Origin: Streptomyces angustmyceticus
GTDB lineage: Bacteria > Actinomycetota > Actinomycetes > Streptomycetales > Streptomycetaceae
Length of the DNA: 64,000 bases
NCBI RefSeq assembly: GCF_019933235.1
Contig: NZ_CP082945.1
Location: forward strand, 6,733,501 to 6,797,500
Direction of reading: 5' to 3'
Part shown: positions 37,108-45,579 of the stretch, piece after piece
Numbering within the stretch: the stretch's first letter is position 1
How the letters are laid out: each line of letters opens with the position of its first letter
The notes under the pieces: model-generated
Databases searched by the model: none
The model's input: only the letters and a program-made list of their open reading frames with translations
What the model was told of the DNA's origin: nothing
Position numbers and translations under genes: made by a program

Positions 37108-37833
37108 ATGCCCCGCTCTCCGCACGACTCCGGCACGACCTGCCGCCTGCATGTTTCCGACGAGGTGCGCGCCCTGGCGCCCGGCTTCGGCTACCTCGCC
37201 GTCGAGGCCCACGGCCTGACCAACGGGCCCAGCGACGAGGCCGGCGCGGCGCTCCTGGACGAGGCCGCCCGCCGCCTCGCCGCGCGCCTGGACGGACGGG
37301 CCCCGCAGGACGATCCGCACGTCGCCGCCTGGCGCGCCGCGTACACCGCGTTCGGCAGCAAGCCGTCGCGCACCCGCAACTCCGCCGAGGCGCTGGCCAG
37401 GCGGGCGCTCGCGGACGGCGGGCTGCCGCGGATCAACCGCCTCGTCGACATCTACAACGCCGTCAGCGTCGCCTACCTCGTCCCCGTGGGCGGTGAGGAC
37501 CTCGACCGCATCCAGGGCGGGATGCGGCTGGTGCGGGCCACCGGCGACGAGCCGTTCGTGACCGCGGCCGGCGGCGCCGAGGCCGTCGAGCACCCCGACG
37601 CGGGCGAGGTCGTCTGGTGCGACGACGAGGGCGTCACCTGCCGGCGCTGGAACTGGCGGCAGGGCGTCCGCACCCGCCTCACCGAGGACTCGGTCAGCGC
37701 CCTCTTCCTGCTGGAGCGGATGGCTCCCATGACGCTCGACGAGCTGGCCGCCGCGGGCGCGGAGCTGGCCCGGGAGCTGCGGGCGGCCTGCCCGGACGCC
37801 CGGATCGAGACCGGGGACATCTGGACCCCGTGA
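37108..37833 (+). CDS. B3/B4 tRNA-editing-domain protein (PheT-like)
   Basis: 241 residues, a free-standing B3/B4 domain as found in the beta subunit of phenylalanyl-tRNA synthetase. The typical pattern is seen in YTAFGSKPSRTRNSAEAL, LPRINRLVDIYNAVSVAYLV and the later VVWCDDEGVTCRRWNWRQG. Such proteins may hydrolyse mischarged tRNA or act on amino acid derivatives, but few are studied. ATG 37108 follows GAGGAAC. It shares a direction with the small hypothetical gene 12 bases upstream. Confidence 0.88.
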   Translation: MPRSPHDSGTTCRLHVSDEVRALAPGFGYLAVEAHGLTNGPSDEAGAALLDEAARRLAARLDGRAPQDDPHVAAWRAAYTAFGSKPSRTRNSAEALARRALADGGLPRINRLVDIYNAVSVAYLVPVGGEDLDRIQGGMRLVRATGDEPFVTAAGGAEAVEHPDAGEVVWCDDEGVTCRRWNWRQGVRTRLTEDSVSALFLLERMAPMTLDELAAAGAELARELRAACPDARIETGDIWTP

Positions 37834-37899
37834 CCGGACGGGCCGGCCGGCAGCCGGAGGCGCCGCCGCGACGGCGCGGTCCGGCCGGTGGGTCCGCCG

Positions 37900-38613
37900 T
37901 CAGGCGGTGCCGGGCGCCGCGGGGGCCGTGCCGCCGAGGTGGGCCGGCAGCCACCAGGTGTCCTCGGGGCCCTTGGGGCGCGCGGGGTAGGCACGCTGCG
38001 CCGCCTCCAGCAGGTCCTGCACCCGGGCCCGCAGCCGGTCGGTGATCTTCTCGGCCTGCTCGGCCGGATCGGCCTCCATCGGCTCGCCCACCCGGATCGT
38101 TATCGGCAGGTGGTTGCGGCCCAGATCGCGCTTGTGGCCCTTGGTCCACAGCCGCTGGGTGCCCCACAGCGCCACCGGCAGCAGCGGTACCCCGGCCTCC
38201 TGGGCCAGCCGCACCGCACCGGACTTGAAGGTCTTCAGGGTGAAGGACTCGGAGATCGTCGCCTCGGGGAAGACCCCGATGATCTCGCCCGAACGCAGCG
38301 CGGTCAGCGCGTGCTTGTACGCGTGCATGCCCTGCGCGCGGTCCACGGGGATGTGCTTCATCGCGCGCATCAGCGGCCCGGACACCTTGTGCCGGAACAC
38401 CGACTCCTTCGCCATGAAGCGCACCAGCCGCTTGGCGGGACGCGCCGTCAGACCCGCGAAGACGAAGTCCAGGTATCCGATGTGATTGCTCACCAGAACC
38501 GCTCCGCCGCTGCGCGGGACGTGGTCCGTCCCGGCGATGTCGAATTTCAGATCGAGCGCCTTGAAGAGTGTGCGGGCGGCGCCGATCACCGGCGGATAGA
38601 CGAGCTCTGCCAT
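37900..38613 (-). CDS. 1-acyl-sn-glycerol-3-phosphate acyltransferase family (PlsC)
   Basis: 237 residues. Acyltransferase block I is VSNHIGYLDF with His44 and Asp49 (NHx4D-type HxxxxD), block II KHIPVDRAQG, block III FPEATIS with Glu117. It transfers an acyl chain to lysophosphatidate or a similar acceptor at the membrane surface. Residues around 50-70 form a short amphipathic or membrane-associated helix. Convergent to the B3/B4-domain gene. Specificity within the family is not readable. Confidence 0.92.
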   Translation of the reverse strand: MAELVYPPVIGAARTLFKALDLKFDIAGTDHVPRSGGAVLVSNHIGYLDFVFAGLTARPAKRLVRFMAKESVFRHKVSGPLMRAMKHIPVDRAQGMHAYKHALTALRSGEIIGVFPEATISESFTLKTFKSGAVRLAQEAGVPLLPVALWGTQRLWTKGHKRDLGRNHLPITIRVGEPMEADPAEQAEKITDRLRARVQDLLEAAQRAYPARPKGPEDTWWLPAHLGGTAPAAPGTA

Positions 38614-38935
38614 TGTCCGGAGGACCCCTTTTCCACGCCTGGGGAGGGTTCTCCCGGCGGAAACCTACGCAGCCGTAGCTGCGGCTTTCGGGAGATCGTG
38701 CCCGATCTCGGCCGTGGCCACCAGCGCGCGGGCCGCCACGGCCGGGAGATTCTTGTCACGTGAAGGCCCGCGCCACCCGCCGCCCGCCGGGACGCAAGGC
38801 GCCCGCGGCCCCGGGAATCTTTGCGGCCCCGGGAACGCTGCACCCCTCGATGACCGGACTCATGGTGCCCCGCGCGGCGCTCGCGACGGCGGGCGCTCCC
38901 GGGTCGGTGGCACCCACTTCGAAGGGGCGCTGACG
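38614..38935 (+). other. Spacer with a possible frameshifted membrane anchor of the thioredoxin gene
   Basis: From ATG 38850 a different frame reads MTGLMVPRAALATAGAPG with G/C third bases, then loses bias and stops at the TGA of 38931-38933. The thioredoxin frame becomes well biased only from about 38900. From memory, related actinobacterial thioredoxins start with a short membrane anchor of this type, so a one-base shift around 38890-38905 may have split the gene. The rest of the 322-base gap is upstream DNA of this gene and the acyltransferase. Confidence 0.4.
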
Positions 38936-39268
38936 GTGCGGGAGCGGAACGACGGGGCGCGGCTGGATGCCGCCGAGATCGGCGCGGAGCTGGGGGCGCG
39001 GGCCACCCTGCTGCAGTTCTCCAGCGCCTTCTGCCAGCCCTGCCGGGCCACCCGGCGCACCCTCGCCGAGGTCGCCGGGATGGTCGCGGGGGTGGCCCAT
39101 GTCGAGATCGACGCGGAGGACCACCTGGCCCTCGTGCGGCGGCTGGAAGTGGAGCGCACCCCCACCGTGCTGGTGCTCGACGCGGACGGCGCGATCGTGC
39201 GCCGCGCCGCCGGACAGCCCAGGAAGGCGGATGTCATCGCGGCGCTGGGCGCGGCGGTCCGTGATTGA
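38936..39268 (+). CDS. Thioredoxin-fold protein
   Basis: 110 residues from the GTG at 38936. The fold is clear: ATLLQFSSAFCQPCRATRRT with redox pair Cys33/Cys36 (CQPC rather than CGPC), then VEIDAEDHLALVRRLEVERT, cis-Pro in RTPTVLVLD and GQPRKADVIAALG. It should reduce disulfides or act as a thiol oxidoreductase. AAGGGG lies about nine bases before the GTG. The frame is open farther upstream without good bias; see the note on a possibly shifted anchor at 38850. Without an anchor the protein would be cytosolic. Confidence 0.8.
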   Translation: MRERNDGARLDAAEIGAELGARATLLQFSSAFCQPCRATRRTLAEVAGMVAGVAHVEIDAEDHLALVRRLEVERTPTVLVLDADGAIVRRAAGQPRKADVIAALGAAVRD

Positions 39269-39493
39269 TCTCCCAGATGGCAGGCGCCCCTTGACGCTGT
39301 GGGGCACACATCGTCACTCTGACGTGATGCGGCCAGGAACCCTTCTGTACGGACGCGCCCACGTCGACCTTCTGCGGACCGCCAGCGCCCGCTGTCCGGA
39401 CGCGTGAAGCGCGACGACACCATCGCCGCCGGCGATCACACCACCGCCGGCGGCTCCGCCCGGGCTCGTACACCCCAGCAGAAGGACAACTCC

Positions 39494-40000
39494 ATGACGG
39501 CCTCGACCGGCCTCGGCACGCCCCGCACCGCCTCTCCCGAGCTGCTGCGTTCCGTCTTCCGGCAGCACGCCGCCGGCGTCGCGGTGATCACCGCGCACGG
39601 CGCCCGCCCCGTCGGCTTCACCGCCACCTCCCTCACCTCCGTCGCCGCCGACCCGCCGCTGCTCTCGTTCGGCATCGGCACCGGCGCCTCCAGCTGGCCC
39701 GCCGTCTCCGAGGCCGAGCACATCGGCGTCCACATACTCGGCGAGCACCAGCAGGAGCTGGCCGCCACCTTCGCGCGCAGCGGCGCCGACCGCTTCGGCC
39801 CCGCCACCTCCTGGCGCACCGGCCCCGAGGGCGTGCCCCTGCTGGACGGCGTACTGGCCTGGCTGGTGTGCCGGGTCGTGGCGCGGGTGCCGGCCGGCGA
39901 CCACCGCATCGTGCTCGCCCAGCCCGTCGTCGGCGACCCCGCGGGACCCGGCCGTCCGCTGCTGTACCACCAGGGCCGCTTCAACGCGCTGAGGGACTGA
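39494..40000 (+). CDS. Flavin reductase-like (HpaC/FMN-binding split barrel) protein
   Basis: 168 residues. The flavin-reductase domain starts LLRSVFRQHAAGVAVITAHG, with FMN-contact text GFTATSLTSVAADPPLLSFG and DHRIVLAQPV near the end. Family members use NAD(P)H to make reduced FMN/FAD for a partner monooxygenase, or act as oxidoreductases themselves. ATG 39494 has GAAGGA eight bases upstream. The etfBA operon begins 213 bases later in the same direction, which fits a flavin theme, but there is no monooxygenase beside it. Confidence 0.9.
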   Translation: MTASTGLGTPRTASPELLRSVFRQHAAGVAVITAHGARPVGFTATSLTSVAADPPLLSFGIGTGASSWPAVSEAEHIGVHILGEHQQELAATFARSGADRFGPATSWRTGPEGVPLLDGVLAWLVCRVVARVPAGDHRIVLAQPVVGDPAGPGRPLLYHQGRFNALRD

Positions 40001-40089
40001 CGGGTTCCCGTTCCGCCGCTTCGTCCGCCGGTCGGGTCCGTTGGCAAGGTCACATTTGGACGGCCTTGCTTCGGGGCACGAGAGTCGAT

Positions 40090-40103
40090 GTACTGGCGAG
40101 TAA
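40090..40103 (+). promoter_or_regulatory. Operator-like inverted repeat upstream of etfBA
   Basis: GTACTGGCGAGTAA contains TACT and AGTA halves around GGCG, 110 bases before the etfB start. I recall similar TTACT-x-GCGAGTAA boxes of TetR-type fatty-acid regulators in actinobacteria; this is from memory, unverified. A beta-oxidation link would suit EtfBA. Confidence 0.4.
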
Positions 40104-40212
40104 TATGACGGTCGGCGTGGGGAACCGCATCCGACCGGGAGCCGCCCCGACAGGCGCCTATGCTGCCAGCACAAGGCAGTTCTGAAGAGACGAAGCAGGT
40201 AGGAGAGCCGGC

Positions 40213-40998
40213 GTGAGCCTGAGGATCGTTGTCTGTGTGAAGTACGTGCCCGACGCCACCGGCGACCGGCACTTCGCCGAGGACCTGACCGTCGACCGTG
40301 ACGATGTGGACGGTCTGCTCTCGGAGCTCGACGAGTACGCCGTCGAGCAGGCCCTGCAGATCAAGGAAGCCGCCGACGACGCGGAGATCACGGTTCTCAC
40401 GGTCGGCCCCGAGGACGCCAACGACGCGCTGCGCAAGGCGCTGTCGATGGGCGCCGACAAGGCCGTCCACGTCGAGGACGACGACCTGCACGGCACCGAC
40501 GCGCTCGGCACCTCGCTCGTGCTCGCCAAGGCCATCGAGAAGACCGGCTACGACCTCGTCGTCTGCGGCATGGCCTCCACCGACGGCACGATGGGTGTGC
40601 TGCCCGCGCTGCTCGCCGAGCGTCTGAACGTCCCTCAGGTCACCCAGCTCTCCGAGGTGTCCGTCGACGGCGGCAAGGTCACCGGCCGCCGCGACGGCGA
40701 CACCGCCACCGAGCAGCTGGAGGCCGCGCTGCCGGCCGTCGTGTCCGTCACCGACCAGTCGGGTGAGGCGCGTTACCCCTCCTTCAAGGGCATCATGGCC
40801 GCCAAGAAGAAGCCGGTGGAGTCCCTGGACCTGGAGGACCTGGAGATCGAGGCGGACGAGGTCGGCCTCGAGGGCGCCTGGACCAAGGTCGACGGCGCCG
40901 CCGAGCGCCCCGCCCGCACCGCGGGCACGATCGTCAAGGACGAGGGCGAGGGCGGCAAGCAGCTCGCCGAGTTCCTCGCGGGCCAGAAGTTCATCTGA
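40213..40998 (+). CDS. etfB: Electron transfer flavoprotein, beta subunit
   Basis: 261 residues, full length for EtfB/FixA. The N terminus RIVVCVKYVPDATGD, the AMP/nucleotide-binding region VLTVGPEDANDALRKALSMG and KAIEKTGYDLVVCGMASTDG, and the recognition loop ALPAVVSVTDQSGEARYPSF are diagnostic. With EtfA it takes electrons from acyl-CoA and similar dehydrogenases. GTG 40213 follows AGGAGAG. EtfA begins 49 bases downstream, so the pair is an operon, closed by an 18-bp terminator. Confidence 0.97.
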   Translation: MSLRIVVCVKYVPDATGDRHFAEDLTVDRDDVDGLLSELDEYAVEQALQIKEAADDAEITVLTVGPEDANDALRKALSMGADKAVHVEDDDLHGTDALGTSLVLAKAIEKTGYDLVVCGMASTDGTMGVLPALLAERLNVPQVTQLSEVSVDGGKVTGRRDGDTATEQLEAALPAVVSVTDQSGEARYPSFKGIMAAKKKPVESLDLEDLEIEADEVGLEGAWTKVDGAAERPARTAGTIVKDEGEGGKQLAEFLAGQKFI

Positions 40999-41047
40999 GC
41001 CGCAGTCCTTCCCACCGCCCTCATTCTTCCCGCAGGAGAGCAATCCC

Positions 41048-42010
<963 letters not shown>

Positions 42011-42042
42011 CCACCGTCCGGCCGGAGCCCGGATCCGACCTC

Positions 42043-42083
42043 GCACGAGGCCCCGTACGCGTGGTGCGTACGGGGCCTCGTGC
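42043..42083. terminator. Terminator, perfect 18-bp stem
   Basis: GCACGAGGCCCCGTACGC (42043-42060), loop GTGGT, exact complement at 42066-42083. It lies 33 bases after etfA and 33 bases before the end of the convergent DinB gene, so it can act in both directions. Confidence 0.92.
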
Positions 42084-42115
42084 CGTCGGCGGCACCCGCG
42101 CCGGGTGCCGCGCCG

Positions 42116-42634
42116 TCAGCTGCCCGTGGCCCCGTCGATCCGCTCGCGCAGCAGGTCCGCGTGGCCGTTGTGCCGGGCGTACTCCTCGATCATGTGGACG
42201 TAGATCCAGCGCAGGTTGAGGGTGCGCCCCGGGCGCGGGGTGAAGGTCTCGTCCAGCCCGCGGTCCGCCACCGCCTTGTCGCAGACCTCGATCTCGGCGC
42301 GGAACACGGCGAGATCGCGCTCGGCGCCGGCCGGGTCGGCGCCGTGGAAGTCGGCGTCCGGGTCGTCCTCGCTGAAGTACAGGTCGGCGATCCGCTGCCC
42401 CAGGAAGCGCGTCCGGAACCAGACGCGTTCGACCTCGGCCATATGGCGCACCAGGCCGAGCAGGGTGAGGGCGGACGGCGGTGCGCTCGCCTCGACGAGC
42501 TGATCGGGCGTCAGGCCCGCGCACTTGGCGAGCAGGGTGTCACGGTGGAAGTCGAGCCAGCCCTGCAGCATCTCCCGTTCACCGGCCGTGGTGGGGAGTT
42601 CTCTGCGTTCGACGGAGGGTGCGATCCAAGTCAT
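42116..42634 (-). CDS. DinB/DUF664-family protein
   Basis: 172 residues, four-helix DinB fold of the DUF664 type. Conserved positions are the His in LLGLVRHMAEVERVW and the C-terminal IYVHMIEEYARHNGHADLLR, which together with an Asp/Glu form a metal site in this superfamily. Many members are mycothiol- or bacillithiol-dependent transferases. No ribosome site precedes the ATG at 42634 (the preceding bases are CTCCCCCTC), so the message may be leaderless. Substrate unknown. Confidence 0.88.
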   Translation of the reverse strand: MTWIAPSVERRELPTTAGEREMLQGWLDFHRDTLLAKCAGLTPDQLVEASAPPSALTLLGLVRHMAEVERVWFRTRFLGQRIADLYFSEDDPDADFHGADPAGAERDLAVFRAEIEVCDKAVADRGLDETFTPRPGRTLNLRWIYVHMIEEYARHNGHADLLRERIDGATGS

Positions 42635-42738
42635 GAGGGGGAGTCTGGCGGTCCCGCGGCGGACCCGCCACGGAGTTTTCCGGGCCCGCCCGTGCGCCAT
42701 GACCTGCGCCGTTCCGGGGAAGGGTGTTGACCTCGGCA

Positions 42739-42788
42739 AACCGGCCGGTTAACTTCGCTATACGGATTGTTGATTCCGTTGAGCGGAA
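42739..42788 (+). promoter_or_regulatory. Two palindromes in the DUF6986 upstream region
   Basis: AACCGGCCGGTT (42739-42750) is a perfect 12-bp palindrome, and TTCCG-TTGAG-CGGAA (42774-42788) is an inverted repeat with 5-bp arms, 40 bases before the gene start. The second has the arm and spacer size often bound by IclR-type repressors; no such gene is present here. Confidence 0.4.
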
Positions 42789-42828
42789 AATGCTCGATCG
42801 TCGGGCGTGCGCACCGGGAGGGTGTCGA

Positions 42829-44112
42829 ATGGGGCAGCAGGAGAGCGCGGCGACGAGCCTCGCGGACACCGTACGTGAGGGAATCGGAGCCGCTCTCGCC
42901 CAGGTGGACGCGGATCTGGCGCGGCGCTACCCGGGCGACCCCGGCACCCGCCAGCCCGTCCACACGGTCTACGTCCCCGGTGACGTCTTCACCGCCGGCA
43001 CCCTGCGCTCCTGGGGCGACCAGGCGCTCGCCGCCCTCGACGCGCACGCCCCCGACGCCGGCGCGCTCGCCGCCGTCCTCGGCATCCCCGACGCGCTCGC
43101 CTCGGACGTCCACGACCGGGTCCGGGCCAAGCTCACCCGCGAGCCCGTCGAGGACCTGCGCATCGACTTCGAGGACGGCTACGGCCCGCGCCCGGACGCC
43201 GAGGAGGACGAGGCCGCGGCCCGCGCCGCCGCCCTGGTGGCCGCCGCGTACCGGGAAGGCACCGCCGCCCCGTACATGGGCATCCGGATGAAGTGCATGG
43301 AGGCCGCCGTCCGCGACCGCGGCATCCGCACCCTCGACATCTTCCTCACCGGCCTCATGGCGGCCGGCGGCCTGCCCGACGGCCTGGTGCTGACGCTCCC
43401 GAAGGTGACCTACGCCGAGCAGGTCACCGCCATGGTCCGGCTGCTGGAGGCCTTCGAGACGGCGCACGGCCTGGCGGCCGGCCGGATCGGTTTCGAGATC
43501 CAGATCGAGACCACCCAGTCGATCCTGGGCGCCGACGGCCGCGCCACCGTCGCCCGCATGATCGAGGCCGCCGAGGGCCGCGCCACCTCCCTGCACTACG
43601 GCACCTTCGACTACAGCGCCTCCTGCGGCGTCAGCGCCGCCCACCAGTCCCTCGACCACCCGGTGGCCGACCACGCCAAGGCCGTGATGCAGGTGGCCGC
43701 CGCCGGCACCGGCGTCCGCCTCTCCGACGGCTCCACCAACGTCCTGCCGGTCGGCCCGACGGAGCAGGTGCACGCCGCCTGGCGCCTCCATCATGGCCTG
43801 GTCCGCCGCTCGCTGGCCCGTGCGTACTACCAGGGCTGGGACATGCACCCGGCCCATCTGCCGACCCGTTACGCGGCGGTCTACGCCTTCTACCGCGAGG
43901 GCCTGGAGCAGGCCGCGGCCCGGCTCGCGGCGTACGTCGCCAGGTCCGGCGGCGACGTCATGGACGAGCCCGCCACCGCCAAGGCGCTCAGCGGCTACCT
44001 GCTGCGCGGCCTGGACTGCGGCGCCGTGGACACCGCCGAGGTCGCCCGGCTGACCGGGCTGACCCGCGCCGACCTGGACGCCCTCGCGGGCCGCCCGGCC
44101 GCCACCGCCTGA
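42829..44112 (+). CDS. DUF6986 family, HpcH/HpaI aldolase/citrate-lyase-like protein
   Basis: 427 residues. The central part resembles the PEP/pyruvate TIM-barrel lyases: DLRIDFEDGYGPRPDAEEDE (acidic metal-ligand type), RIGFEIQIETTQSILGADG with Glu residues typical of the HpcH/citrate-lyase-beta group, and SLHYGTFDYSASCGVSAAHQ. The exact reaction (carbon-carbon lyase or malate-synthase-like) is not known to me. ATG 42829 has GGGAGGG six bases upstream. It stands alone, between a convergent terminator and palindromes on its promoter side. Confidence 0.85.
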   Translation: MGQQESAATSLADTVREGIGAALAQVDADLARRYPGDPGTRQPVHTVYVPGDVFTAGTLRSWGDQALAALDAHAPDAGALAAVLGIPDALASDVHDRVRAKLTREPVEDLRIDFEDGYGPRPDAEEDEAAARAAALVAAAYREGTAAPYMGIRMKCMEAAVRDRGIRTLDIFLTGLMAAGGLPDGLVLTLPKVTYAEQVTAMVRLLEAFETAHGLAAGRIGFEIQIETTQSILGADGRATVARMIEAAEGRATSLHYGTFDYSASCGVSAAHQSLDHPVADHAKAVMQVAAAGTGVRLSDGSTNVLPVGPTEQVHAAWRLHHGLVRRSLARAYYQGWDMHPAHLPTRYAAVYAFYREGLEQAAARLAAYVARSGGDVMDEPATAKALSGYLLRGLDCGAVDTAEVARLTGLTRADLDALAGRPAATA

Positions 44113-44137
44113 CGGCGCCCCGCCGGCCGGCGCACAC

Positions 44138-44172
44138 CACGAGGCCCCCGCCCTCCCGGCGGGGGCCTCGTG
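44138..44172. terminator. Terminator, perfect 15-bp stem
   Basis: CACGAGGCCCCCGCC (44138-44152), loop CTCCC, exact complement at 44158-44172. It lies between the convergent DUF6986 and TetR genes. Its outer arm CACGAGGCCCC is shared with the etfA terminator. Confidence 0.9.
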
Positions 44173-44175
44173 CGT

Positions 44176-44802
44176 TCAGGCCGCGGCCGGCCCGAGGTCG
44201 TCGACGTGGGCGCGCAGGACCGTGGCGCAGGTCGCCGCGTCCAGCACGTCGGGCCGCAGGACGGCGGTGAAGGCCAGGCCGTCCAGGAGGGACGTCAGCC
44301 GCTCGGTCTCGGTGTCGAGGGCGAGTCCCGGCCGCAGGCCGCCCGCCGTGTCGAGGCGGGCGAGGATGCGGCGGACGAGGGACCGGGTGCCGGTGGCGGC
44401 CTCCCGGGCGAGGTCGTCGAGGGCGGGATGGGTCCGGGCGGCGGTGGAGAAGTCGACGAGGACGGTGACCTCGGCGCGCCGGCTGTCGTCCAGCGGCAGC
44501 AGTTCGGACAGCAGCTCCACCGCGCAGTCGCGGATCCGCTCCGGGGGCAGCCCGCTCAGATCCCCCAACGCGTCGACGCGGCGCTGGAGCCGGGCGCCGA
44601 CCCGGTCGAGCATCGACCGCATCGCGAAGCACATCAGCTCCTCCTGGCCGGCGAAGTAGTGCCGCACCGAACCGATGTTGAGCCGCGCCTCGTCGGCGAC
44701 GGTGCGCAGCGAGGCGCGTTGGATGCCGTCGCGTACGACGACGCGGAAGAGGGCGTCCACGACGTCGCGGCGCCGGGCTTCTCGGTCCACCTGCTTGGGC
44801 AT
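44176..44802 (-). CDS. TetR-family transcriptional regulator
   Basis: 208 residues. Helix-turn-helix: RDGIQRASLRTVADEARLNI followed by GSVRHYFAGQEELM (about residues 24-58). The C-terminal domain is helical, with many Leu/Asp residues. Two near-identical operator boxes lie between it and the divergent small-membrane-protein genes, so it most likely represses both directions. Its ATG is 11 bases from the first box. The ligand is unknown. Confidence 0.93.
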   Translation of the reverse strand: MPKQVDREARRRDVVDALFRVVVRDGIQRASLRTVADEARLNIGSVRHYFAGQEELMCFAMRSMLDRVGARLQRRVDALGDLSGLPPERIRDCAVELLSELLPLDDSRRAEVTVLVDFSTAARTHPALDDLAREAATGTRSLVRRILARLDTAGGLRPGLALDTETERLTSLLDGLAFTAVLRPDVLDAATCATVLRAHVDDLGPAAA

Positions 44803-44807
44803 GGACC

Positions 44808-44859
44808 CTTTGTATCACGGCTGTGATAAATTGTTTTCTATCACGCCTGTGATACAAAG
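44808..44859. promoter_or_regulatory. Double TetR operator
   Basis: Box 1 TATCACGGCTGTGATA (44813-44828) and box 2 TATCACGCCTGTGATA (44839-44854) are 16-bp inverted repeats differing at one base, with centres 26 bases apart. The outer bases CTTTG...CAAAG make the whole 52-base region roughly symmetrical. It separates the TetR gene from the small membrane protein operon. Confidence 0.85.
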
Positions 44860-44874
44860 AATGGAGGGATGGCC

Positions 44875-45207
44875 GTGGAGCGGGTTCTGAACCTTCTTCT
44901 CATCCGATTCGGCCTGATCGTGGGCGGCCTGGTGGTGCTGGCCCTGCTGGTCTTCGCCGTGGCGCTGGCCCTGAAACGCCGCGGGAAACTCGGCGCCGCG
45001 CGGCGGTACGCGGCGCCCGCCGCACACGCCGTCGGCCGCTACCTGGACGACCGGGGCGCCGCGCGGGGCCGGGGCGGGATGTCCCGCGGCGGCGGGTCGG
45101 TGGCCGGCGCGGTGGTGCGGGCGGCGGCCCGGCGCCTGGACGACGGCGGGTACGGGCAGCGGCGGCGCGAAGGGGAGCGGGAGCCGGGGCGGGGTGAGGG
45201 GCGATGA
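44875..45207 (+). CDS. Small membrane protein with basic C-terminal tail
   Basis: 110 residues: one transmembrane helix at about 7-31 (LLLIRFGLIVGGLVVLALLV and following) and an Arg/Gly-rich cytoplasmic tail. No domain recognised. The GTG at 44875 is chosen since GGAGGG lies six bases before it; the ATG at 44869 directly touches that site. It is controlled by the adjacent double operator and coupled by ATGA to the next gene. It could be a stress-induced membrane protein, but this is a guess. Confidence 0.7.
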   Translation: MERVLNLLLIRFGLIVGGLVVLALLVFAVALALKRRGKLGAARRYAAPAAHAVGRYLDDRGAARGRGGMSRGGGSVAGAVVRAAARRLDDGGYGQRRREGEREPGRGEGR

Positions 45208-45416
45208 GCGGCGCCGGCGGGGTGGCCGGTGACGGCCTCGCGCCCCTCGCGCTCACCGGGGGCGACGAAGGCGGCGACCTCGTCGCTCACGTGGTGGCCG
45301 ACGCCGCCCTCAAGGGCGTCATCGTGCTCGTCGCGCTGATCGTGCTCGGGCTGGGGATGGTGCTGATCTGGAAGCGGGTGGGCCGGGGCGGTGATCGGCG
45401 TCGCGGTGAGCGGTGA
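45204..45416 (+). CDS. Small single-pass membrane protein
   Basis: 70 residues; acidic N-terminal third, a transmembrane helix at about 38-58 (GVIVLVALIVLGLGMVLIW) and a short Arg-rich tail. Its start overlaps the stop of the preceding small membrane protein (ATGA), so both are cotranslated under the TetR operator. The tail and stop codon fall within a heptamer tandem repeat (GCGGTGA), so its C-terminal end may vary between strains. Function unknown. Confidence 0.65.
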   Translation: MSGAGGVAGDGLAPLALTGGDEGGDLVAHVVADAALKGVIVLVALIVLGLGMVLIWKRVGRGGDRRRGER

Positions 45417-45429
45417 GCGGTGAGCGGTG
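45403..45429 (+). repeat. Heptamer tandem repeat GCGGTGA spanning a stop codon
   Basis: Three exact copies of GCGGTGA (45403-45423) and a fourth with a final G. The stop codon of the small membrane protein is within the second copy. Confidence 0.75.
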
Positions 45430-45579
45430 GCCCGGGGCGACGTGGGGCGCCCCGGAGTCGCCCCGGACCGCTCAACTCGCCATCGCCCGGGGCCGGCCCG
45501 CCGGCCCGCCCGGGAACTGCCCCGGACTCGCACTGTCATGGCGCGGCGCGGGGCGTCCGGCCCGTAGGCGCCCGGAAGT

